From Clostridium sp. BSD9I1 (GTDB lineage Bacteria > Bacillota > Clostridia > Clostridiales > Clostridiaceae): DNA of 64,000 bases. Under the pieces are notes generated by a model that was not told the origin of the DNA, ran no database searches, and worked only from the letters and a program-made list of their open reading frames with translations. Below are positions 27,618 to 36,727 of this stretch, piece after piece. Each line of letters begins with the position of its first letter. Positions within the stretch are counted from its first letter, which is position 1. The translations under genes and the position numbers were made by a program. The stretch covers positions 1 to 64,000 of the forward strand of contig NZ_FYAM01000024.1 of the NCBI RefSeq assembly GCF_900185645.1, given 5' to 3'.

Positions 27618-28040
27618 ATGCTAAAAGAATTTAAAGAATTTGCTATGAAAGGGAATGTAGTAGATTTAGCGGTAGGTGTTATCATAGGTAGCGCCTTTAA
27701 TAAAATAGTTTCTTCACTAGTAAATGACATCGTAATGCCTGTTATAGGTATATTAACTGGAGGAGTAAACTTTACATCTCTTAATACAACTTTAAAGGCT
27801 GCTGAGGGTAAACACGCTGCTATAACTTTAAATTATGGACAATTTATACAAAACATTGTTGACTTTTTAATAATTGCATTTTCTATTTTTATGGTTGTAA
27901 AAACATTAAATAAATTTAGGCGTGAAAAAATTGAAGATGTTAAGCCAGTGGAACCGCCTGCTCCTCCAGCTGATATTCAGTTATTGGCCGAAATAAGAGA
28001 TTTGTTAAAAAAAGAGGACATACCAAGTTCACTTGAGTAG
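27618..28040 (+). CDS. mscL: Large-conductance mechanosensitive channel
   Basis: A 140-residue channel subunit opened by membrane tension to relieve osmotic downshock. The N-terminal [22 protein letters not shown] and [17 protein letters not shown] cover the first membrane helix with its pore glycines; the second helix is at about 75-97, followed by the C-terminal bundle ([15 protein letters not shown]). AAGGAGTG precedes the ATG. Monocistronic with a clear terminator. Confidence 0.96.
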   Translation: MLKEFKEFAMKGNVVDLAVGVIIGSAFNKIVSSLVNDIVMPVIGILTGGVNFTSLNTTLKAAEGKHAAITLNYGQFIQNIVDFLIIAFSIFMVVKTLNKFRREKIEDVKPVEPPAPPADIQLLAEIRDLLKKEDIPSSLE

Positions 28041-28046
28041 AGATAT

Positions 28047-28077
28047 AAAAGCATCAGGCATTAACCTGATGCTTTTT
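28047..28077 (+). terminator. Terminator of mscL
   Basis: AAAAGCATCAGG and CCTGATGCTTTTT form a perfect stem with loop CATTAA. A nearly identical hairpin occurs at 28433-28463. Confidence 0.9.
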
Positions 28078-28225
28078 GTATCAAAATAAAGTCTTATAAT
28101 CCAAATTATTCATTAATACCCCCATATACCCAACTCCTCTTATTTTTTAGTACTTTCAAAAATTCTAACTCATTAATACATATTTATTAAATCTGCTGGA
28201 AACAATTAAAGATGAGGTGATAAAT

Positions 28226-28372
28226 ATGAATAATAACAATACAAACTCTAACAAAAACCTTGTGTTTGCTTCTTTGCAGGAACAACAAGAAAAAAGAATT
28301 AGAGAGGTAGAAAATCAATTTAACTCTGAATTTGGAACAGACTATTATTTAATGGCTATGAAAAAGGATTAA
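28226..28372 (+). CDS. Small acidic-basic hydrophilic protein, 48 residues
   Basis: A short frame: ATG 28226 with GATGAGGTG 6 bases upstream, 48 codons and a TAA. It begins MNNNNTNSNKNLVFA, has a charged helix (QEQQEKRIREVENQF) and ends YYLMAMKKD. No membrane segment. I do not recognise the family; the asparagine-rich head and helix resemble small spore-associated proteins of clostridia, but this is only an impression. It sits between mscL and rnpB, flanked by two near-identical terminators. Confidence 0.65.
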   Translation: MNNNNTNSNKNLVFASLQEQQEKRIREVENQFNSEFGTDYYLMAMKKD

Positions 28373-28432
28373 TATTTTTGTCTGTCCCAAAATAGATATT
28401 ATAATTAATACATCATTAAATTTATAAAACAC

Positions 28433-28463
28433 AAAAGCATCAGGCGTTAACCTGATGCTTTTC
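28433..28463. terminator. Bidirectional terminator (small gene / rnpB)
   Basis: AAAAGCATCAGG and CCTGATGCTTTT form a perfect stem with loop CGTTAA. On the minus strand it follows the 3' end of rnpB and is trailed by GTGTTTTAT; on the plus strand it follows the small gene. Confidence 0.8.
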
Positions 28464-28467
28464 ATGT

Positions 28468-28810
28468 TGCGACTAAGTCTATAAGCCGAGTTCTGTGTTA
28501 AACAGTCATCTATCTAGGCCTATCGTTACCAATAGGCTCAAGCGATACACCCGGAAGCGGGACGGGCAATCCCATAATGCTTCCCTATTCGATCTTGCTC
28601 CAGATGGGGTTTACATAGCCGCATAGTCGCCTATGCGCTGGTGAGCTCTTACCTCGCCTTTCCACCCTTACCTATATAAAATAGGCGGTATATCTCTGTT
28701 GCACTTTCCTTCAGGTCACCCTGACTGGGTATTACCCAGCACCCTGCCCTACGGAGCTCGGACTTTCCTCTCCTGTGTTTCCACAGCAGCGACTGTCTGG
28801 CTTACTCGCG
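28468..28810 (-). ncRNA. rnpB: RNase P RNA (type A)
   Basis: The catalytic RNA that trims tRNA 5' ends. On the minus strand the conserved blocks occur in order: GAGGAAAGTCCG, GGGTGCTGGGTAA, ACAGAGATATACCGCC, GGTAAGGGTGGAAAGG, GTAAGAGCTCACC and, at the 3' end, ACAGAACTCGGCTTA. The ends GCGAGTAAGCC and the closing GACTTAGTCGC pair. Length (about 343) is normal. The type A call rests on overall layout. Confidence 0.97.
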
Positions 28811-28816
28811 AATTCT

Positions 28817-28844
28817 ATTATAACACATTGAATATAAAAATCAA
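28817..28844 (-). promoter_or_regulatory. Promoter of rnpB
   Basis: On the minus strand TTGATT, 16 bases and TATAAT, ending 6 bp before the RNA's 5' end. Confidence 0.8.
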
Positions 28845-28925
28845 CCTATTTTTTGCTGGTAATATTAACTATTACTTAAAAAATATTATCCATAGATTGA
28901 AAATCTATTTATTTCAATTACTTAT

Positions 28926-29651
28926 TTATTTATTTTCTGATTTATTATCGGAAAATAATATTCTACCACAGTTATCACAAAATGTTATTTCATTATCTTT
29001 ATTTATATTATCTATCGTTAGCGCTGACACCTCAATTTTGCATCCTCCACATATTCTATCATTTAACTTTACTGCAACCTTTTTATTTCTACTTTTTATT
29101 TCATCAAATATCTCTAAATACTTCTTAGGTATATTCCCTCTTATATTACTAATTTTCTTTTCAATAAGCTCCTTATCTGTGTTAGCCTGATTCACTTTAT
29201 TGACCTCTTTTTCCTTATAGTTATAAAAATCTTCTTTAATATTATCTAGCTTTTCTCTTAATATTTTTCTTTCCTCTTGTATTTTTTCTTCTCTCTCTAA
29301 CATACCTATAATCTTATTATCTAACTCTATAAGCATCTTTTTATCATTATTTAGCTTATTATTAATAATATCAATAAGCTTTAAATTAGATCCTGCTTTA
29401 TTATATAAGTTATAATTTCCTTCTTCTATTTCCTTTTTTAAATTATTTATATTGACATTAAGTTCAAGTATTTCCTGTTTTATTTGTTGCAAACATTCAT
29501 TTTTATTTATAAGTTCAATTTTCAAATTTTCAAATTCCTTCTTTAACTTTTTCAACTCATACTTATATGAATTATTATTTAAAATTTCATCACATTCACT
29601 CATTTTATTGTACTCATTCTGTAATTCATAAATATTTTTATTTAAACTCAT
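28926..29651 (-). CDS. Coiled-coil C4 zinc-ribbon protein (COG1579-like)
   Basis: A 241-residue protein: a long coiled coil (about 5-185, heptads rich in Lys, Glu, Leu and Asn) and a C-terminal zinc ribbon with ligands in CGGCKIEVSAL and FCDNCGRIL. Matches the uncharacterised COG1579 family, often beside nif3 in Firmicutes as it is here (125 bp after nif3). Possible nucleic-acid binding is only inferred from the ribbon. Confidence 0.83.
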   Translation of the reverse strand: MSLNKNIYELQNEYNKMSECDEILNNNSYKYELKKLKKEFENLKIELINKNECLQQIKQEILELNVNINNLKKEIEEGNYNLYNKAGSNLKLIDIINNKLNNDKKMLIELDNKIIGMLEREEKIQEERKILREKLDNIKEDFYNYKEKEVNKVNQANTDKELIEKKISNIRGNIPKKYLEIFDEIKSRNKKVAVKLNDRICGGCKIEVSALTIDNINKDNEITFCDNCGRILFSDNKSENK

Positions 29652-29727
29652 ATCTTAGTCCTCCTTAAATATTAAATGATTAATATGTTGCTTTATCATT
29701 ATTTGATTGACAATTTATATAATAAAA

Positions 29728-29757
29728 AACAAAAATGAATAGATATCCATTCATTTG
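29728..29757 (-). terminator. Hairpin after the nif3-like gene
   Basis: AAATGAAT and ATTCATTT pair around GGATATCT; on the minus strand TTGTTTTTTATT follows. A probable terminator or attenuator before the zinc-ribbon gene. Confidence 0.65.
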
Positions 29758-29776
29758 AACAGACACCTACTCATTT

Positions 29777-30586
29777 CTATTTATACTTATACGGACATAC
29801 AGTTTTATTTGATGGAATTATCTCTATATTATGTCCCATTAATTTTATTCTGTTTTTTAACCACTTTCCAACTATTTGCATACCTGGCCATTCTGTATGG
29901 AAATGTCCTGCGTCTATTAAGCAAATCCCCTCTTCAGCTAAATCTGAAGCATAATGATATGTAGTATCCCCTGTGATTATACACTCTGCCCCTAATTCCT
30001 TAGCTTTTATTAAGAAGTCATTCCCACTTCCATTTATAACGGCAACTTTCTTTATTAACTTTTTTTCATCTCCTATGTATTTTAAAGATATTATATCTAA
30101 AGAATCTTTCACTCTATCACAAAGTTCATCTAGTGTAACTGGCGTGCTTAACGTAGCCATTCTACCTAATCCCGTAAAATTATCCGTACTATTCTTATTT
30201 GGAGAAATAATTTCGTAGTTTTTAAAGTCTAATAAACTCATTATTATATCATTTATGCCATCCTTTGTTGCATCTAAATTAGTATGACTTGAATAAAGAC
30301 TTATATCATTTTTTATAAGACTTATTATTTTCTTTCCTAAGATAGTCTCTGTTGTTATAGAAGATGGTCTTTTAAAAAGTAAAGGATGATGGGAAATTAT
30401 AAGATTACAGCCTCTATCACTTGCTTCTTGAATAACATCTAAAGTACAATCTAAAGCTATTAAGATAGAAGTTACTTCCTTTTGTGCATCTCCTACCATA
30501 AGACCTACATTATCAAAGTCTTCTTTTAATTTTATTGGAGCAAATTCTTCGATTATATTTGCTATATCTTGTATTTTTAGAGACAT
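29777..30586 (-). CDS. Nif3-like dinuclear metal-centre protein
   Basis: A 269-residue Nif3/YqfO-family protein. Metal ligands are visible in NLIISHHPLLF, YSSHTNLDA and DAGHFHTEW. It lacks the roughly 100-residue middle insertion found in Bacillus YqfO, so it is the short form. Older annotations call the family GTP cyclohydrolase I type 2, but its cellular reaction is not firmly set. Its ATG shares a base with the trmK stop codon, and the trmK-nif3 pair is conserved in Firmicutes. Confidence 0.9.
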   Translation of the reverse strand: MSLKIQDIANIIEEFAPIKLKEDFDNVGLMVGDAQKEVTSILIALDCTLDVIQEASDRGCNLIISHHPLLFKRPSSITTETILGKKIISLIKNDISLYSSHTNLDATKDGINDIIMSLLDFKNYEIISPNKNSTDNFTGLGRMATLSTPVTLDELCDRVKDSLDIISLKYIGDEKKLIKKVAVINGSGNDFLIKAKELGAECIITGDTTYHYASDLAEEGICLIDAGHFHTEWPGMQIVGKWLKNRIKLMGHNIEIIPSNKTVCPYKYK

Positions 30587-31281
30587 TATCTCAACAACTC
30601 CTCCAATTTATAAATTTTTTCTTTAACTTCTTTTTTTCTTAAGTTTGCTAGTGAAGAGTCTTCTTGTATATATTCAAGTATATTTCTATATCTATTTATC
30701 TTATACTGTATGAAATTATTTACTAATGGATGCTTTTGTTTAATTAAATCATAGCTTACTTCATAAAATATATCATTTTGAACTTTTCTAATATTTTCAT
30801 TTGCATTTGCATATCTAATTTTTATTATCTCATAAAATATTTTTTCGTCAATACATAATTCTTCTTTTACAACTTCAAATCCACTATCATATATATATTT
30901 TCTTAAAACATCAGGATTTTGTACCGGCTGAAGTATTAAGTAATCTAAGGATTTAAATACTTCCATTCCACTTTCAATCAAATCTTTTATTAAGTGTCCT
31001 CCCATTCCTGCTATTATAGCTGCATTTGCTTCTCCTGGGGTTATAACGTCAAATCCAGAACCTAATCTAAGGCTTATATTACCTTCTAAATTTTCTAGCT
31101 TTATATTTTCTTCAGCCTTTTCTAATGGTCCCTTATTTATATCACAAGCTATAGCAAATTCACACATTTTATTTTTTATAAGATATATTGGAATATATCC
31201 ATGATCAGTGCCTATATCTGCTATAGTTTTGCAATTATCAATCATACTACAAATGGTTCTTAATCTTAAACTTAATTCCAT
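30586..31281 (-). CDS. trmK: tRNA (adenine22-N1)-methyltransferase
   Basis: A 231-residue class I methyltransferase that makes m1A22 in tRNA. The SAM motif TIADIGTDHGYIPIYL and GANAAIIAGMGGHLI are diagnostic of TrmK. The ATG at 31281 is chosen, with AAAGGAAAG upstream, giving MELSLRLRTI as in relatives. An upstream GTG at 31329 lies inside the rpoD terminator and is rejected. Follows rpoD in the same direction. Confidence 0.92.
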   Translation of the reverse strand: MELSLRLRTICSMIDNCKTIADIGTDHGYIPIYLIKNKMCEFAIACDINKGPLEKAEENIKLENLEGNISLRLGSGFDVITPGEANAAIIAGMGGHLIKDLIESGMEVFKSLDYLILQPVQNPDVLRKYIYDSGFEVVKEELCIDEKIFYEIIKIRYANANENIRKVQNDIFYEVSYDLIKQKHPLVNNFIQYKINRYRNILEYIQEDSSLANLRKKEVKEKIYKLEELLR

Positions 31282-31322
31282 ACACACTTTCCTTTCTTTA
31301 CTTTCCAACTTTTCAAAGAAAT

Positions 31323-31343
31323 AAAGCACCCTAAGGTGCTTTC
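31323..31343 (-). terminator. Hairpin after rpoD
   Basis: AAAGCACC-ttag-GGTGCTTT followed by ATTTCTTT on the minus strand. A short but good stem, so some transcripts should stop before trmK. Confidence 0.7.
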
Positions 31344-31349
31344 CTAATA

Positions 31350-32417
31350 TTAATCTAAATAATCCTTTAATTTTTTACTTCTACTTGGATGTCTCAGCTT
31401 TCTTAAAGCTTTTGCTTCTATCTGTCTTATTCTTTCTCGTGTTACATTAAACTCTTTTCCCACTTCTTCAAGCGTTCTTGCTCTTCCATCATCTAATCCA
31501 AATCTAAGTCTTAATACCTTTTCTTCTCTTGGAGTTAGTGTATCTAGTACATTTATGAGTTGTTCTTTAAGCATTGTAAAGGCGGCAGCTTCTGCTGGTG
31601 CCGGTGCATCATCATCTGGAATGAAGTCACCTAAATGGCTATCTTCTTCTTCTCCTATTGGCGTTTCAAGAGAAACAGGTTCTTGAGCTATTTTCATTAT
31701 CTCTCTTACTTTATCTACAGGCATTTCCATTTCCTTTGCTACTTCTTCTGGAATTGGCTCCCTTCCTAGTTCTTGTAATAGCTGTCTTGAAACTCTTATT
31801 AATTTATTTATAGTTTCTACCATGTGAACTGGTATTCTAATAGTTCTTGCCTGGTCAGCTATAGCTCTTGTTATCGCCTGTCTAATCCACCATGTAGCAT
31901 AGGTACTAAACTTAAAACCTTTTCTATAATCAAATTTTTCTACAGCCTTTATAAGTCCCAAATTTCCTTCTTGTATAAGATCTAAAAATAGCATACCACG
32001 TCCAACATACCTTTTAGCTATGCTTACTACAAGTCTTAAATTAGCTTCTGCAAGTTTTTTCTTAGCTGCTTGTTCTCCATTTTCTATTCTTTGAGCTAAA
32101 TCCATTTCCTCTTCTGAAGACAGTAACGGAACCTTACCTATTTCCTTTAAGTACATTCTTACAGGGTCATCTATTGCAATACCTTCAGGAATTGATAAAT
32201 CTAACTCTTCCTCATGTGGCACCTCTGAATCTTGTATGTCACCTATAACATCTATGCCCATAGATTCTAATACTTCATATATCTTTTCTATTTGTTCAGG
32301 GCTTAACTCTACATCCTCTAATTCATCCATAACTTCTTTATAGGTTAAGCTCCCGCTTTTTTTCCCTTTTTCAATAAGCTTTTTTACAAGTTGCATCTTT
32401 TCATTTTTATCTTTCAT
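31350..32417 (-). CDS. rpoD: RNA polymerase primary sigma factor
   Basis: A 355-residue housekeeping sigma-70/SigA. Region 1.2 ([11 protein letters not shown]), region 2 ([29 protein letters not shown] and the -10 reader [10 protein letters not shown]), region 3 and region 4 ([29 protein letters not shown], which reads -35) are complete. Region 1.1 is short, as in Gram-positive SigA. It follows dnaG by 24 bp: the dnaG-rpoD pair of Firmicutes. Confidence 0.98.
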   Translation of the reverse strand: MKDKNEKMQLVKKLIEKGKKSGSLTYKEVMDELEDVELSPEQIEKIYEVLESMGIDVIGDIQDSEVPHEEELDLSIPEGIAIDDPVRMYLKEIGKVPLLSSEEEMDLAQRIENGEQAAKKKLAEANLRLVVSIAKRYVGRGMLFLDLIQEGNLGLIKAVEKFDYRKGFKFSTYATWWIRQAITRAIADQARTIRIPVHMVETINKLIRVSRQLLQELGREPIPEEVAKEMEMPVDKVREIMKIAQEPVSLETPIGEEEDSHLGDFIPDDDAPAPAEAAAFTMLKEQLINVLDTLTPREEKVLRLRFGLDDGRARTLEEVGKEFNVTRERIRQIEAKALRKLRHPSRSKKLKDYLD

Positions 32418-32441
32418 TGTATATATGGCCTCCTTCCGCCC

Positions 32442-34208
32442 TTACTGCAAGCCATTTAGCTGCTTTTGAACATTCATAAGCTCTTTAGCAACTTTCATGG
32501 ATTCAGTTACATTACCATTGGCTTCATATTCTTTTATTCTTGACATTATTTCATTCTTTTTCTCTTCTAGCTTATATCTTTTTATTTCCCGTATGCAATC
32601 ATCTATAAGCAACTTGTAATCTATTTCTTCATTGCTTATATCACTTTGAAGTATACTTACCCACTCCTTTATGATTTCAGACTTCTGACTATTTAATTCA
32701 ACTTTATTCCCTATTTCTTCTAAAGATAAATTTGCATTTTCTAGTATAGTATTAAATATATATTGATGAGATTCTAATATCATATCCTCTATTTTAATCC
32801 TATCCTTAATATAAGAAGTTAATTCTCTCTTTTTTATACTTATCCTTATAAGAAGTCTCTCTGCCTTTATATATGTAGGTTCTATATATAATTTATTTCC
32901 CAAAATGGATTCAATATTCACTTCACCTTGACTATTTCCATCCTTTTGGTGTTTTTTATTAACTATTTGGTATAGAATTTCTTCACTTAATTTTACCTTA
33001 GTTGAAATTTTCTTTATATATTTATCCTTTTCTACTGGATGAAGATTTCTGATTACTTCAGCTGCTTCTTCTGTATATTTTACTACTTCTTGTGAGTTTT
33101 GAAAGTTGGTTTTTTCTTCTATCTTACCTAATTTATAATCCACAATTGGAAGAGCATCTTCTATTAAATTTACAAATGCCTCTCTTCCGTGGTTTTTTAG
33201 ATACTCATCCGGATCCTTTCCATCTGGAACTATAAGAACCTTAACTTCAAGCCCTTCATCCTTTAAGATATCAAGTCCCCTTAATGTTGCATTTTGCCCT
33301 GCGGCATCTGCATCATATGAAATAATTATTTTATCTACAAATCTCTTCAAAAGCTTTGCTTGAGATGGTGTAAGAGCCGTACCTAATGAAGCTACAGCAT
33401 AATTTATTCCATATTGATAAAGTGATATACAATCCATATATCCTTCTACAATTATAAGTGTTCTGTCCCTAACATCCTTACTTGCAAAATTCAGGCCATA
33501 TAAATTAGTTCCCTTGTGGAATATTGGAGTCTCAGGCGAATTTAAGTACTTAGGTTTGGAATTATCTAATACTCTTCCTCCAAAACCAATTACCTTATTC
33601 CTATAATCAAACACAGGAAATATTATTCTATTTCTAAATCTATCATAAAAAGTTCCTTTTTCACTTTTTATAATAAGCCCTGCGTTTAACATATCGAGTT
33701 CAGTATAACCCTTCCCTTTAAGAAATTTAATTAGGGAATTCCAACTATCTGAGGCATATCCAAGGCCAAACTTATTTATTATTTGAGTGGTGACACCTCT
33801 CTTTGATAAGTACTGCATTGCATTTTTATTTTTTCTTAAATTATAAAAATAAAATCTAGCTGTTTCTACATTTATGTTATACAATTTTAAATTATTTTGT
33901 TGTTGCACATTATTGTTACCATGAGTTATAGTTATGTTTGCTTTATCTGCAAGAACCTGTACTGCATCTGTAAATGATATATTTCTGGTTTTCATAACAA
34001 AACTTATGACATTCCCAGCTTCACCACAGCCAAAGCACTTGTAGATTTGCTTATCCGGTGTTACAGTAAAGGAAGGAGATTTCTCATTATGAAATGGGCA
34101 TAACCCAACATAATACTTGCCAGCTCTTTTTAACTTTACTGACTGTCCTATCACATCTACTATATCACTAGATTCTTTTACCTTTTGAACGACATCTTCC
34201 GATATCAA
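32442..34208 (-). CDS. dnaG: DNA primase
   Basis: A 588-residue primase that lays RNA primers at the fork. The CHC2 zinc domain (about 30-100; CPFHNEKSPSFTV, CFGCG), the catalytic core with a Toprim domain (IIVEGYMDCIS, IISYDADAAG) and a C-terminal DnaB-interaction region (about 440-588) are present. The start is a TTG at 34208, 10 bases after AGGTG; no upstream ATG is in frame. First gene before rpoD. Confidence 0.96.
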   Translation of the reverse strand: MISEDVVQKVKESSDIVDVIGQSVKLKRAGKYYVGLCPFHNEKSPSFTVTPDKQIYKCFGCGEAGNVISFVMKTRNISFTDAVQVLADKANITITHGNNNVQQQNNLKLYNINVETARFYFYNLRKNKNAMQYLSKRGVTTQIINKFGLGYASDSWNSLIKFLKGKGYTELDMLNAGLIIKSEKGTFYDRFRNRIIFPVFDYRNKVIGFGGRVLDNSKPKYLNSPETPIFHKGTNLYGLNFASKDVRDRTLIIVEGYMDCISLYQYGINYAVASLGTALTPSQAKLLKRFVDKIIISYDADAAGQNATLRGLDILKDEGLEVKVLIVPDGKDPDEYLKNHGREAFVNLIEDALPIVDYKLGKIEEKTNFQNSQEVVKYTEEAAEVIRNLHPVEKDKYIKKISTKVKLSEEILYQIVNKKHQKDGNSQGEVNIESILGNKLYIEPTYIKAERLLIRISIKKRELTSYIKDRIKIEDMILESHQYIFNTILENANLSLEEIGNKVELNSQKSEIIKEWVSILQSDISNEEIDYKLLIDDCIREIKRYKLEEKKNEIMSRIKEYEANGNVTESMKVAKELMNVQKQLNGLQ

Positions 34209-34447
34209 TTATTTATTTCACCTAACCTTTTAATTATAATAAACTTTTATATGATTTTGCAACAAAATATCCGTTTTATTTTATATATTCGACAAAAAGA
34301 ATTATAATCCTTCTCCTGAAGCAAATATTAGTGTAAGTTTTATATTATATTTATATATTCTGTAAAAAATAAAAATATCCTTCATAATTTTTATTTTTTA
34401 TTTTATTAGACACAAACATTATTTTTCCAATTAACGCAGGTTTTATA

Positions 34448-35482
34448 CTAATAAATTACAATTTTAGGAACATATATTTGATTGAATATAATAAGGCAAT
34501 AATCATCACTCATCCCTGATATGTAATCTGCAACTCCTCTATACAATCCTTCCGCTTTTACAATTTTTAAATAAAATTCAGGCATTTTTTCAGGATATTT
34601 TATATAATATGTAAATACTTGTTTTAATACAAACTTGGCCTTATCTCTTTCTTCTTTTAATATAGGTCCCTTATATATCTTTTCAAACATAAATTTTCTA
34701 AGTTCTATTAAAGCCTTTTCAACTTCTGAACTTAAACATACTTGTACTTTGCTGCCTTTTATATTATTTAAAGTATTATAAACAAGATCTTTCACTAGCG
34801 TATCTACTCTTTCTCCATGACTTTTTCCAAGAACTTTAAGAAGCTCTGGCGGTATTTCTTCTTCCTTTAAAAGCCCTGCTCTTATAGAATCATCTATATC
34901 ATGATTTACATATGCAATTTTGTCACTATATCTTACTACTTGCCCTTCTAAAGTAAATGCTTTATCTCCTTTTTCTCCCTTAGAAAAGCCGCTATGATTC
35001 AATATTCCATCTAAAACTTCCTTTGTTAAATTTAATCCTTTTCCCTGTCTTTCAATCTTTGTAAGTACTCTTATACTGTTTTCATTATGTCTAAATCCTT
35101 CTGGAAGTAACTCATTTAATACATCTTCACCATTATGCGCAAAGGCTACATGCCCTATATCGTGTCCTAATGCTATAGCTTCAATAAGGTCCTCATTTAA
35201 ACCTATAGCTTTACCTATGGTTTTTCCTATTTGGGCTACTTCTAAAGTGTGAGTAAGCCTAGTTCTATAGTGATCACCCCAAGTTTTTATGTATACTTGA
35301 GTTTTATGTTTAAGTCTTCTAAAGGACTTACTATGAATTATTCTATCCCTATCTACCATAAAACAAGTTCTTATTTCATCATTGTTCTCAGCGCTTGCCC
35401 TCCCTTTAGAGTTTACAGATAACGAAGCCCCTCTTATTAAAATCTTACTTTCATTTTCTTCTATTGTTTCTCTAATTAACAT
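34448..35482 (-). CDS. dgt: dGTPase-like HD-domain phosphohydrolase
   Basis: A 344-residue protein of the deoxyguanosinetriphosphate triphosphohydrolase-like family. The [20 protein letters not shown] entry, the HD metal site ([27 protein letters not shown]) and the second half [15 protein letters not shown] are typical. It cleaves dNTPs to nucleoside and triphosphate; which dNTP is unknown. I chose the ATG at 35482, six bases after GTGGTG; an ATG at 35488 is possible, and a frame open to 35542 has no ribosome site. It lies upstream of dnaG, as in other clostridia. About 240 AT-rich bases with no visible signal separate them. Confidence 0.87.
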   Translation of the reverse strand: MLIRETIEENESKILIRGASLSVNSKGRASAENNDEIRTCFMVDRDRIIHSKSFRRLKHKTQVYIKTWGDHYRTRLTHTLEVAQIGKTIGKAIGLNEDLIEAIALGHDIGHVAFAHNGEDVLNELLPEGFRHNENSIRVLTKIERQGKGLNLTKEVLDGILNHSGFSKGEKGDKAFTLEGQVVRYSDKIAYVNHDIDDSIRAGLLKEEEIPPELLKVLGKSHGERVDTLVKDLVYNTLNNIKGSKVQVCLSSEVEKALIELRKFMFEKIYKGPILKEERDKAKFVLKQVFTYYIKYPEKMPEFYLKIVKAEGLYRGVADYISGMSDDYCLIIFNQIYVPKIVIY

Positions 35483-35617
35483 ATTCATCACCACTTTTAT
35501 GTATTCTATAATAATACGCAAAACTCCTTTTATTTTTAGCAATATAGAAATTACTATGTATAATATTAAATCGTAAGTAATATCATTATAATATATGAAT
35601 AGATAAGGAGTGTTTAT

Positions 35618-36685
35618 ATGCCAAGTATGGCTTCAACATATAGTTATGATTTATTATCCGAAGAAAATATAAAAAAATACGTGCTTCCTTATTATAACCT
35701 GGAAAATTGCCCTGTTGAAAGGGTAAAGTTTAAAGATACAGATAAACAACGAGCTGTCTATAAAGTTTTAGATACAAATAAAAGTTACTGCCTTAAAAAA
35801 GTTTACTTTAATAAAGAAGACTTGCTATTTGTATATTCAGCTATAGAATGGCTCTATAGACACAATGTACTTGTTCCTAGAGTACTACCTACATACAATA
35901 AAAGTAGGTTTGTAAATTATAATGGCATGCTTTTTATATTAACAGATTGGATTGAAGGCCGAAAATGTAGTTACGATGATGACTCAGATACTTTGATCTC
36001 TGCCTTAAATCTTGGAAAAATACACAAATGTACAATAAACTTCAAACCTATCAAAGGGAGCAATTTACGCTCCGAATTTGAAGATGTAACTATATCTACA
36101 TCCAAACATTTTGGTGACCTTTTAAACTGCTCAAATAAAGCATTTAGGTATAAGGATAATTTTTCAAGATTATTTCTTCAAAACTTTCATGACAACTTTT
36201 TACTTGCTAAAACTTCCCTTTCCATATCCAATAGCATAAACTTCAATAACTTAGGTACTTCCTTATGCCATCTGGATTACGTAAATAAAAATATAATATT
36301 TGATAAGAACAACTCTATTTGGGTAATTGATTTTGATAAATGCAAAATTGACTATTGCGTTCATGATATATCTTATTTTTTAAGAAGAATATTAAAACGT
36401 GATAAAACTAGATGGAATTTTGATTTGTGCATAAGATGCTTAAATATGTATGAAAAAATTCGCCCTTTAAATTTAGATGAATACAAATATATTTTATCAT
36501 ATTTAAGTTTTCCACAAAAGTATTGGAAAATTTCCAGAGATTATTATAACAATATAAGAAAGTGTAATAAAACTTCTTTCTTTACATTGCTAAAAAAATC
36601 TGTAAATAAAACTGAAGAACACTGTAAATTTGTTTATGAATTTGCAAAATATATAGAAGAAAAATTTCAAACTACAATAAATTAG
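35618..36685 (+). CDS. CotS-family spore coat protein
   Basis: A 355-residue protein with the kinase/aminoglycoside-phosphotransferase-like fold of spore coat proteins CotS, CotI and YutH. The Brenner-type [14 protein letters not shown] and metal-binding VIDFDKCK segments (about 225-255) match, as does the N-terminal lysine region YCLKKVYF. Relatives sit in the inner coat. Enzymatic activity is unproven in most. AGGAG precedes the ATG. It is alone on the plus strand in a minus-strand block. Confidence 0.88.
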   Translation: MPSMASTYSYDLLSEENIKKYVLPYYNLENCPVERVKFKDTDKQRAVYKVLDTNKSYCLKKVYFNKEDLLFVYSAIEWLYRHNVLVPRVLPTYNKSRFVNYNGMLFILTDWIEGRKCSYDDDSDTLISALNLGKIHKCTINFKPIKGSNLRSEFEDVTISTSKHFGDLLNCSNKAFRYKDNFSRLFLQNFHDNFLLAKTSLSISNSINFNNLGTSLCHLDYVNKNIIFDKNNSIWVIDFDKCKIDYCVHDISYFLRRILKRDKTRWNFDLCIRCLNMYEKIRPLNLDEYKYILSYLSFPQKYWKISRDYYNNIRKCNKTSFFTLLKKSVNKTEEHCKFVYEFAKYIEEKFQTTIN

Positions 36686-36720
36686 AGCTAAGTCCTAAAT
36701 ATTTAGGACTTAGCTCTTTT
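36684..36720. terminator. Convergent terminator, cotS-like gene / ppdK
   Basis: AGAGCTAAGTCCTAAAT and its complement form a perfect 17-bp stem. TTTT follows on the plus strand; it serves the coat gene and may also stop ppdK from the other side. Confidence 0.85.
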
Positions 36721-36727
36721 AATAGCT

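Noticed and set aside
28699-29190. Open frame of 163 codons on the plus strand
   Set aside because: Its first part is antisense to RNase P RNA and the rest is antisense to the zinc-ribbon gene; a well-known false protein type.
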